Assembly: GCA_946627575.1 (NCBI GenBank) | Contig: CAMOVS010000115.1 | Span: forward strand, 1 to 5,338 | Source of the DNA: an uncultured Lachnospiraceae bacterium | GTDB taxonomy: Bacteria > Bacillota > Clostridia > Lachnospirales > Lachnospiraceae | Direction of reading: 5' to 3' | DNA: 5,338 bases | Part shown: one piece after another, positions 1 to 5,317 of the stretch | How the letters are laid out: each line of letters starts with the position of its first letter | How positions within the stretch are numbered: position 1 is the stretch's first letter | Notes under the pieces: model-generated | Told to the model about the DNA's origin: nothing | What the model saw: only the letters and a program-made list of their open reading frames with translations | Databases searched by the model: none | Made by a program: the position numbers and the translations under genes

Positions 1-308
1 TTGTGGCAGGCTATATAAACAAGGGGGAGAATGCGGAGGATACGGTCCGGCGCGAGGTGATGGAAGAGATCGGTCTAAAGGTTCACAATGTCCATTTCGA
101 AAAGAGTGAATACTTTGCGCCTTCCAATACTCTCATGCTTAATTTCTCCTGCGTGGCTGAATCGGAAGACCTGTCCGGCGTCTCTGAGAAGGAGATCGAT
201 AGCTGCTGCTGGTTCAGCAGGGAAGAGGCTGCCAGGGAGATTGCTGACGGGTCTCTGGCCGAGAAGTTTCTCCTTCGATTCCTGAAGATGAGCGCCCCTC
301 TTTCATGA
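1..308 (+). CDS. NudC-like Nudix hydrolase, C-terminal part (5' end outside window)
   Basis: This is the C-terminal ~101 residues of a Nudix hydrolase; reading is open to the left edge, and the GTG at position 3 is an internal Val codon rather than a start. A complete Nudix box GX5EX7REUXEEXGU is visible: G at visible residue 3, E at 9, then REVMEEIGL at 17-25. These residues bind Mg2+ and catalyse pyrophosphate hydrolysis. Nine residues after the box comes SEYFAPSNTLM (35-45). It sits where NAD(H) pyrophosphatase NudC carries SQPWPFPQSLM, with the first S and final LM kept and the middle changed. The helical end with GSLAEKFLLRFL is also NudC-like. Family knowledge suggests cleavage of NAD(H) or a related dinucleotide, but the altered signature leaves the substrate open. 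Any N-terminal domain or zinc ribbon would lie outside the window. The gene converges on the NlpC/P60 gene and ends just before a shared terminator. Nudix call very secure; NudC subtype moderate. Confidence 0.9.
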   Translation, partial: VAGYINKGENAEDTVRREVMEEIGLKVHNVHFEKSEYFAPSNTLMLNFSCVAESEDLSGVSEKEIDSCCWFSREEAAREIADGSLAEKFLLRFLKMSAPLS

Positions 309-311
309 AGC

Positions 312-357
312 AATAAAACAGGCAGCGGACCTTAGGATCCGCTGCCTGGCTGTTTTT
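312..357. terminator. Bidirectional intrinsic terminator between convergent genes
   Basis: A perfect 11-bp stem pairs CAGGCAGCGGA (319-329) with TCCGCTGCCTG (338-348) around an 8-nt loop. On the minus strand the stem runs directly into TTTTATT (318-312), a good U-tract for the NlpC/P60 transcript. On the plus strand five T residues follow at 353-357 after a 4-nt gap, serving the Nudix gene that ends at 308. The position, between two converging stop codons 73 nt apart, fits a shared terminator. Confidence 0.9.
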
Positions 358-381
358 AGAGGATAGTTTCTTCTATGCTCT

Positions 382-870
382 TTAATATATAATTCTCCGG
401 ATGCAGACAATGTGGCGGTAGGCGGCATTGCGTGTGATTTTTATGCCGTCCTTGCGATTGCTGGCGTGGATAACCCGGTTTTTTCCCATGTAGATGGCTA
501 CATGACCATTATAGCAGATCAGATCTCCGGGCCGGGCCTTCTTCAGGCTCTTTACCTTCTTGCCGGCTCCCCTCTGGGACCGGGAGGTCCGGGGAATCTT
601 TTTGCCAAAGTGACTGTAGATCTTCATGGTGAAGCCCGAACAGTCGGTGCCTTTGGTCAGGCTGGTTCCGCCATAACGGTAGGGGTTGCCCAGGTATTTC
701 ATGGCATAGGCAACCACTTCAGCGCCCTTCTTCATCTGAGCAGCTTTCCCCATGGTTACAGTCTTTTTCGTGGCTGTCTTTTTTTTGGCATAAGTCTGAG
801 CCGGACTGACCGAACCCAAAACCAGACCCAACAAAAGCAGCCCAATACACAATCGCTTCAAAGTACGCAT
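382..870 (-). CDS. Secreted NlpC/P60 family peptidoglycan endopeptidase
   Basis: From the ATG at 870 this encodes 162 residues. A signal peptide is clear: MRTLKR, a Leu-rich core, then an AxA-like site ending in TYA near residue 28. A short Lys-rich segment follows, then one NlpC/P60 domain filling the rest. The catalytic triad is intact: Cys77 in TDCSGF, His123 in NGHVAIYMG and His135 in VIHAS. The 12-residue gap between the two histidines matches E. coli Spr (MepS). Such enzymes cleave D-Glu/meso-diaminopimelate-type bonds in peptidoglycan stem peptides outside the membrane. There is no LysM, SH3 or choline-binding module, so it is a minimal enzyme; the basic N-terminal stretch may help it stay near the wall. 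An ORF can be extended to a TTG at 882, but GGAGG lies inside that extension, 5 nt before the ATG at 870 and only 2 nt before the ATG at 873, so 870 is preferred. The upstream region carries WalR-like sites, fitting control by the wall-stress regulator. Confidence 0.93.
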   Translation of the reverse strand: MRTLKRLCIGLLLLGLVLGSVSPAQTYAKKKTATKKTVTMGKAAQMKKGAEVVAYAMKYLGNPYRYGGTSLTKGTDCSGFTMKIYSHFGKKIPRTSRSQRGAGKKVKSLKKARPGDLICYNGHVAIYMGKNRVIHASNRKDGIKITRNAAYRHIVCIRRIIY

Positions 871-875
871 CATAA

Positions 876-880
876 CCTCC
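876..880 (-). promoter_or_regulatory. Ribosome binding site deciding the NlpC/P60 start
   Basis: GGAGG on the minus strand stands 5 nt before the ATG at 870 and 2 nt before the in-frame ATG at 873. The longer TTG-started reading (882) would place this site inside the coding region, so it is rejected. Confidence 0.8.
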
Positions 881-908
881 AAATCACATGCTTCCTTTTT
901 CAGATGTA

Positions 909-925
909 GTTACAGGATTGTAACA
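909..925 (-). promoter_or_regulatory. Putative WalR (YycF) box, proximal
   Basis: On the minus strand, TGTTAC-AATCC-TGTAAC matches the published WalR consensus TGTWAH-N5-TGTWAH at every defined position. It lies ~40 nt before the NlpC/P60 start and directly downstream of a TATAAT at 926-931. A site at or just past the transcription start would more likely repress than activate, as for WalR-repressed genes in Bacillus. Binding is inferred from the motif and from the gene type, since WalR controls wall hydrolases including NlpC/P60 enzymes. Confidence 0.55.
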
Positions 926-935
926 ATTATAATTG
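920..935. repeat. Imperfect 16-bp direct repeat, copy 1
   Basis: GTAACAATTATAATTG on the plus strand matches 14 of 16 bases with GTAACAATTGTAATAG at 1040-1055, exactly 120 bp away in the same orientation. This copy overlaps the proximal WalR-like box and the TATAAT element; the other copy overlaps the distal box. It looks like a duplicated regulatory module. Confidence 0.6.
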
Positions 936-954
936 AGAGTTTCATCCTTGTTAT
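926..954 (-). promoter_or_regulatory. Candidate sigma-A promoter, proximal, for the NlpC/P60 gene
   Basis: The minus strand has a perfect -10 TATAAT (926-931) and, 17 nt upstream, a weak -35 ATAACA (949-954; four of six matches to TTGACA). It would give a leader of about 50 nt. The -10 lies within an AT-rich palindrome (924-935, CAATTATAATTG), so a chance match is possible. Confidence 0.45.
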
Positions 955-993
955 TAGAAAATAACCTTGAAACATCCCGTTTCTTTGACATCG

Positions 994-999
994 ATTATA
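994..999 (-). promoter_or_regulatory. Candidate -10 element, distal promoter for the NlpC/P60 gene
   Basis: A perfect TATAAT on the minus strand with no recognisable -35 at 16-18 nt spacing. The distal WalR-like box lies about 50 nt upstream of it, which would suit an activator-dependent promoter. The leader would be about 115 nt. This is motif evidence only. Confidence 0.35.
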
Positions 1000-1039
1000 G
1001 AAATCAAATGTGAAGGCTATGTGAAATATTGATTTGTGC

Positions 1040-1055
1040 GTAACAATTGTAATAG
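1040..1055. repeat. Imperfect 16-bp direct repeat, copy 2
   Basis: GTAACAATTGTAATAG, the partner of 920-935 (two mismatches, 120-bp spacing). Its 3' half forms the first half-site of the distal WalR-like box. Its 5' half holds an extra TGTTAC half-site on the opposite strand, giving a near-palindromic arrangement. Confidence 0.6.
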
Positions 1056-1064
1056 TTTTGTAAA
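1048..1064 (+). promoter_or_regulatory. Putative WalR (YycF) box, distal, opposite orientation
   Basis: On the plus strand, TGTAAT-AGTTT-TGTAAA fully matches TGTWAH-N5-TGTWAH. It sits ~180 nt before the NlpC/P60 start and faces away from it, while the proximal box faces the gene. It is upstream of the distal TATAAT at 994-999, the side expected for activation. The reversed orientation makes its function less certain than the motif match. Confidence 0.5.
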
Positions 1065-1097
1065 ATTTAAGCCCGCCTGGATTCTATGCAGGATTGA

Positions 1098-1115
1098 CTC
1101 TTTGCAGACAAAGAG
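1098..1115 (-). terminator. Short hairpin just after the AAA+-like gene, no U-tract
   Basis: A perfect 7-bp stem, CTCTTTG (1098-1104) with CAAAGAG (1109-1115), encloses a 4-nt loop. It begins 2 nt past the TAA stop of the 955-codon gene. No T-tract follows on the minus strand, so it is not a canonical intrinsic terminator. It may protect the mRNA 3' end or act as a weak or factor-dependent stop. Some readthrough into the NlpC/P60 gene is therefore possible. Confidence 0.4.
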
Positions 1116-1116
1116 A

Positions 1117-3984
1117 TTATCCTTCGTAGACAGCGACATAGCTGGCCGGATTGTGGAAGGCTTCTTCATTGATCCGGTAGATCTTCCGATTTCGGTCAAA
1201 GGAATCAGGCAGCGACCCTTTGAAGAGCTGGTCGCGGAAAGGCAGTTCCAGACAGAATATGGTGTCCTGCCGATGCTTTCCATTGTCGCCCAGCACATAA
1301 CGAATCCTTTCCATATCACCGTCAAACCAGCGATCCAGGACCGGGAAAATCTGCTCCCGGAATGCCCGGGCCAGGGAGGCAAAGGCCGTCTTCTCTGAGG
1401 AGGAGAGATAAAAACCCTCTCCCAGCTGGTATTCAGGTCCCAGGAAATAAGAAATCCGGTTGTTGATGGTTGTCATCAGCCTTTCCAGCGAGATGCCCTC
1501 GATCCGCATGCTCCGGAGCACACCGGGATCCGGAAGGACAGGGCGGATCAGGAAATCATAATCTACCGCACTTAAGATGGTGTCTTCGCAGACCAGGGAA
1601 TCACAGGTGACAACCAGGTAAAGGTTGGAAGGGAGACGGAACTGTTCTCCTGAGTAGCGGAGGGTGACGGTGGTCTCACTGCTGGCCCCCTCCCTGCGGT
1701 TTTCCCTGAGAAGAATCGATGTCTCCCCAAAAAGATGCCGCCAGTTCAAATCCGCTTCCTCGATAAGAGCCACATATCTTCCCTTGCCGCAGCGATTGGC
1801 AAAATCCTTAAATATCCCGTTTCGGCCGCTCCTGCTTTCGATGAAGGACTCATAGCCGTCCGGGCCCAGATCCGGGCAGGCAATATGAAGGATTCGGCCT
1901 TCCTGTTCATACTCTTTGAAATGTTCCAGAATATCCGGAACCGGCTCCAGGCTCAGGGATCCTGCATCCTTGCCTTCTATGATTCCCACCGCAGTCATAA
2001 TAGCCTCATGGAACTTGCCGGTTTTCATCGGCCCCTGGATCAGGATGTTCTTAGGATAGGGGCGGTCGCTCTGGTCCGTCCGGTCCGGATGAGATAATGG
2101 GGGACGGTTCTCATGCAGCCGGCTTTGGTATAGCTGGTTTTGGCCGGAAGCGCCAGATCCTGAACCGCCCATTAAGCTAAGCTTCTGTTCTGCAGGACTC
2201 CGGACTGTCGATGACGGATCGGGCTTTGGGGCGGAGCCGGCAGAGAAATCGTCCGACTCATCAGCCTGTCCCTTTTCCGCGTACTGCTGCAGGGTTCTGG
2301 TGATATAGTCCGTATCCGGATTGGAAGGAATCTCCTTGTACACGATATTGGGTCCCGGGGTGTCTGATGCCGGTCTGTAGGTCAGTTTGGATCCCAGAGC
2401 TGCCTTAAGAGCATCTTCCGTGACGGCCTGCCCGTCAGCCTGATCAGGATGATCCGGGTTGTCCGCTTTATCCGCTCCGGCTTCTGATCCGGACTCAGAT
2501 ACAGCATTTCCCTCTGCCGGATAATAATTCTGACACAGGTCTGTATAGTAGGAAGCAAATATATGAAGAGAAGACCCGAAGAGGGCAATGATATTTTCTT
2601 CGGTCATGGTCTTCAGGTCAGCATAGGAGTAAAGGACCGTGGCCAGGATCTTTTTTCCCCGGGGGATGGGATCACCGGGATCGGCATCGGTCACCCGAAC
2701 CTGGAAGGGGGCAGCGGTCATCAGAGGAAGCCGGTCGCAGCGTTCCTTGATGTCAGCCATGGCCTCCTCATCGCTGGTAAAGGGAAGGTGAAGAGATGTT
2801 TCAATATGGACATCGTCTCCCTCGGTCACCGTCCGGATTCCGATATAAGCGCCGATGGCAGCATGGCGGTCCACATGGAGTCTGTCTTCGTAGAAGGAGG
2901 AAATGGTTTCTTCTTCCTCACGGTACCAGGCAGCCTGGGACAGCCAGCTGAAGTTGGGGTATTCATCGATGACCGACTGGCCGATCAGGTGGAAGGTCTC
3001 TATACTGTCGGCACCATCGGTCCGCAATGTGGAAGCCTTCTCCGAATGGTCGTCCCTGCCCAGATGCTTGCCGCCCTGGCGGGAGAGAAAGGCGGCCAGG
3101 CGGACAAAACCGTTGGCGCCCGTCAGCTCAATAAAGCTATCGTCCACCAGGTGGGCGTACTCGTGGGAAATAAAATCGTAAAGCTGGTTAATAGTCATAT
3201 AGCCGTAAAGGCTGTAGATCCAGGCCCCGTAATCCATTTCCTCAGGGTCCGGCCGCTCCCGGTCCCCATCAAATTCACCTGGGAAAGATACCCGGTAGTA
3301 TTTATACATGTCCCGGAGATAATTAAAACGGTGTCCCCGCTCATCCGCATTGCAGATCTGGCTGATGGTGGAGGTGTCCACATCCTGGCCGAAGATCTTC
3401 TGGGCCCGGGTCTGGACCTCATACTGCATGAGGAGGATATCGTCGGTGCTGATGCCGGGATAGCGGTAGTATTTCTCATAAAGCAGAACGGAGGCGGCAA
3501 TCCATACGGCCTCCTCCTGGGAATAGCGGATCTGCAGGCTCCGGTCCACCTCGTTCATAAAGGCGTAGTAGGCCTCTTCTAATTCAGGTGACCGGCCGGC
3601 CAGAGCTTCCGCCAGCTCCGGATGCAATTTGAATTCCAGTACCCCTTCGGGCAGGTTCCTGGCAGAGAAGAAAAGAAACCACCAATACTCCTGATTCTGG
3701 TAATCGACTTCCGCTTCCATTCCATTGACATCTGCCAGAACCTGGCCTGCTTTATTTACCATCTCCAGGATATCGTCTTCTTTGATATCAAGCTGGGAGG
3801 AAAGCTGGAGAAGGTTGGCCGCATGATTGCATGAGGCATATATAGCCTCAAAGAGGGCAGGACAATCTTCCCCCAGCTGGCCGGAATCCAGGATGCCGGA
3901 CCACTGTTCCTGGCTGAACCGGCTTATGTGGGCATAATCGGCCTCATATTCAAGATCTCGTTGCCTCTGTTTATCTGTAATCAT
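1117..3984 (-). CDS. Large protein with degenerate McrB-like AAA+ domain at the C-terminus
   Basis: A 955-residue cytoplasmic protein with no signal peptide or membrane segment; I do not know its function. Residues 1-485 match no family I can name. They are mostly helical up to ~370, hold a zincin-like HEYAH at 274-278 (in FISHEYAHLV), then a likely alpha/beta stretch at 370-485. Residues 490-645 are a Ser/Asp/Gly/Pro-rich linker with a more ordered island around 521-570. From ~645 the order of features follows McrB-type AAA+ domains: Walker A position GPMKTGKF (651-658) followed by AIMTAVGIIEGK, Walker B position VALIEE (738-743), LFGETSILLRENRR, then LPSNLYLVVTCD (784-795) and RPVLPDP (814-820). 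Key residues differ: Ser/Thr after the Walker A Lys is Phe, Walker B Asp is Glu, the sensor-1 Asn is Asp, and the usual Arg-finger RRRF is DYDF (808-811). ATP/GTP hydrolysis is probably lost, while nucleotide or partner binding may remain. The ATG overlaps the stop of the upstream CNNM/CorC gene (ATGA), so translation is likely coupled. No McrC is adjacent. Confidence 0.85.
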   Translation of the reverse strand: MITDKQRQRDLEYEADYAHISRFSQEQWSGILDSGQLGEDCPALFEAIYASCNHAANLLQLSSQLDIKEDDILEMVNKAGQVLADVNGMEAEVDYQNQEYWWFLFFSARNLPEGVLEFKLHPELAEALAGRSPELEEAYYAFMNEVDRSLQIRYSQEEAVWIAASVLLYEKYYRYPGISTDDILLMQYEVQTRAQKIFGQDVDTSTISQICNADERGHRFNYLRDMYKYYRVSFPGEFDGDRERPDPEEMDYGAWIYSLYGYMTINQLYDFISHEYAHLVDDSFIELTGANGFVRLAAFLSRQGGKHLGRDDHSEKASTLRTDGADSIETFHLIGQSVIDEYPNFSWLSQAAWYREEEETISSFYEDRLHVDRHAAIGAYIGIRTVTEGDDVHIETSLHLPFTSDEEAMADIKERCDRLPLMTAAPFQVRVTDADPGDPIPRGKKILATVLYSYADLKTMTEENIIALFGSSLHIFASYYTDLCQNYYPAEGNAVSESGSEAGADKADNPDHPDQADGQAVTEDALKAALGSKLTYRPASDTPGPNIVYKEIPSNPDTDYITRTLQQYAEKGQADESDDFSAGSAPKPDPSSTVRSPAEQKLSLMGGSGSGASGQNQLYQSRLHENRPPLSHPDRTDQSDRPYPKNILIQGPMKTGKFHEAIMTAVGIIEGKDAGSLSLEPVPDILEHFKEYEQEGRILHIACPDLGPDGYESFIESRSGRNGIFKDFANRCGKGRYVALIEEADLNWRHLFGETSILLRENRREGASSETTVTLRYSGEQFRLPSNLYLVVTCDSLVCEDTILSAVDYDFLIRPVLPDPGVLRSMRIEGISLERLMTTINNRISYFLGPEYQLGEGFYLSSSEKTAFASLARAFREQIFPVLDRWFDGDMERIRYVLGDNGKHRQDTIFCLELPFRDQLFKGSLPDSFDRNRKIYRINEEAFHNPASYVAVYEG

Positions 3985-5300
3985 TGGATTTCATGTCCTT
4001 TCGTAGAAAGCTTGGGAGCTTCGGCATCTATTTTCATATAGACAGTGTCGATGCGGTTCGCGTCCATCTTGCGGATGGAGAAAAGGATGTTGCCTTCCTT
4101 GACAGTTTCTCCTTCTTCCGGAATATGGTCCAGGAGACCGATCATATGACCGCCTATGGAATCGTATTCCTCCGATTCTATTTCCGTTCCAAGTTTATCA
4201 TTGATATCATCCAGCTTGGTGCTGCCGTCAATTTCGTATTCAAGATCGCCGACCTGGCGGATCATCTCATCTTCATCTTCGTCGAATTCATCCCGGATAT
4301 CCCCGATGATCTCCTCGATCAGGTCTTCCATGGTAACCAGACCCGCCGTCAGGCCGTATTCGTCAAGGACGATGGCGAAACTGACCGACTCGCTGCGCAT
4401 GGCTTCCATGAGGACGGAAGTTTTCTGGAATTCATAGGTGAAGAAGGGCTTGCGCATGATGGACCGGATGTCAAAATCATCTTCCGGGTGCTTCTCATGG
4501 TAGAAAAAGAGATCTTTCATATTGATGATGCCGATGACATGATCTTTGTCCTCTTCGTAGACGGGGAGGCGGGAATACTGTTCACGGACAAAGAGGCCGG
4601 CAAGCTCACGGTAGGTCATATCCGCTGAGGCAAAGGTTACATCGATCCTTGGGATCATGATGTCCTTGGCAACCGATTCTCCAAAATCCACCACATTATT
4701 GATCATTTCCTTTTCTTCTTCCTCAATAACACCCTCTTCGTGGCTAACATTAACCACGGACCGCAGCTCCATCTCTGTCATAGCCGGCTCCCGGTTCTTG
4801 TCGATGCCAAGCAGGCGGCAGAAGGCGCCGCTGATGGCATTGACCAGGAAAATGACAGGGGTCAGTATCACGGTCAGCCAATAGATGCTGAAGCTGTAGG
4901 TCAGGGCCATGGACTCGCTGCGAATGGTAGCCATGGTCTTAGGAGTTATTTCCCCGAAAACAAGGACCAGAAGAGTTAGAATACCGGTGGCTATACCTAT
5001 AAATGTACCGGTGGTAGAGCCCAGATGGTGCCTGGCCGCAAGTCTCATGGCCAGGGTCGTCGTCAGGGACGATGCGGACAGATTGACGATGTTGTTGCCG
5101 ATCAGGATGGCAGAAAGCATCTTGGCTGTATTTTCCCGGAGCTTAAGCAGACGCCTGGCCCGCCGGTCTCCCTGGTCAGCCAGGGCCCGGATTTTATGGA
5201 TGTTCGCCGTGGTCAGTGCGGTCTCCGCTGATGAAAAATAGGCGGAAAGCAGGAGCAAAACCACCAATGCCGCCAGCTGAATTAATATAGATGGATCCAA
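3981..5300 (-). CDS. CNNM/CorC-type membrane protein (HlyC/TlyC 'hemolysin family'), CBS-pair
   Basis: A complete 439-residue member of the CNNM/CorC family, which moves or protects against Mg2+ in the cytoplasmic membrane (MpfA in Bacillus and Staphylococcus); the 'hemolysin' name is historical. Domains in order: the CNNM (DUF21) transmembrane domain, ~1-165, with hydrophobic segments near 6-28, 60-80, 100-116 and 132-160, and motifs SSAETAL (23-29), IGNN (67-70) and GEITPK (116-121); a cytoplasmic CBS pair, ~209-335, with IMIPRIDV, YSRLPVYEE, GIINMKDLF, then IVLDEYGLTAGLVTMEDLIEE; an acidic connector DEFDEDEDE (337-345); and the CorC/HlyC C-terminal domain, ~347-428. CBS pairs in this family bind ATP-Mg2+ and control transport. 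The start is TTG: an in-frame TAA lies just upstream, and a strong AAAGGGGAG sits 8 nt before it. The gene is first in an apparent two-gene unit with the AAA+-like gene. Ion and direction of transport cannot be read from sequence. Confidence 0.95.
   Translation of the reverse strand: MDPSILIQLAALVVLLLLSAYFSSAETALTTANIHKIRALADQGDRRARRLLKLRENTAKMLSAILIGNNIVNLSASSLTTTLAMRLAARHHLGSTTGTFIGIATGILTLLVLVFGEITPKTMATIRSESMALTYSFSIYWLTVILTPVIFLVNAISGAFCRLLGIDKNREPAMTEMELRSVVNVSHEEGVIEEEEKEMINNVVDFGESVAKDIMIPRIDVTFASADMTYRELAGLFVREQYSRLPVYEEDKDHVIGIINMKDLFFYHEKHPEDDFDIRSIMRKPFFTYEFQKTSVLMEAMRSESVSFAIVLDEYGLTAGLVTMEDLIEEIIGDIRDEFDEDEDEMIRQVGDLEYEIDGSTKLDDINDKLGTEIESEEYDSIGGHMIGLLDHIPEEGETVKEGNILFSIRKMDANRIDTVYMKIDAEAPKLSTKGHEIQ
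3996..4001 (-). promoter_or_regulatory. Ribosome binding site within the CNNM/CorC gene for the downstream gene
   Basis: AAAGGA on the minus strand stands 11 nt before the ATG at 3984, inside the last codons of the CNNM/CorC gene. The spacing is long, and the start overlaps the upstream TGA (3981-3984, ATGA), so reinitiation by terminating ribosomes probably helps translation. Confidence 0.6.
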
Positions 5301-5308
5301 TACATCAT

Positions 5309-5317
5309 CTCCCCTTT
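5309..5317 (-). promoter_or_regulatory. Strong ribosome binding site selecting a TTG start
   Basis: AAAGGGGAG on the minus strand is 8 nt before the TTG at 5300. Two ATG codons lie between them but are 0-3 nt from the site and in a frame that stops after eight codons (MMYWIHLY). The TTG is therefore the credible start. The 21 bases beyond (5318-5338) are too few to identify a promoter. Confidence 0.8.

Noticed and set aside
884..896. ATG-TGA start-stop after AAGGA in the NlpC/P60 leader (minus strand)
   Set aside because: The ATG is only 3 nt from the AAGGA and is followed at once by a stop. It may be chance, and nothing else supports a regulatory role.
412..909. 165-codon plus-strand reading frame over the NlpC/P60 gene
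   Set aside because: It is antisense to the complete NlpC/P60 domain, and its product has no family resemblance.
969..983. Small hairpin GAAAC-ATCCC-GTTTC in the NlpC/P60 leader, considered as a riboswitch or attenuator
   Set aside because: The stem is only 5 bp, there is no conserved riboswitch core and no T-tract. It is common by chance in AT-rich DNA.
985..1013. Plus-strand promoter beginning with TTGACA at 985-990
   Set aside because: No -10 sequence occurs at 16-18 nt spacing, and no plus-strand gene lies downstream.
2563..3582. 339-codon plus-strand reading frame opposite the large AAA+-like gene
   Set aside because: It is antisense to a well supported gene, has no recognisable domain and no good ribosome binding site, and reads as a shadow of the minus-strand codons.
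1117..3984. McrBC restriction system or defence island
   Set aside because: The McrB-like domain has lost key catalytic residues, the McrB DNA-binding N-terminus is not seen, no McrC follows, and the neighbours are housekeeping-type genes.
3984..4628. 214-codon plus-strand reading frame opposite the CNNM/CorC gene
   Set aside because: It lies wholly antisense to the conserved CBS and CorC domains. Its sequence, rich in Phe, Asp and Ile, is what the reverse of the acidic, charged coding region would give.
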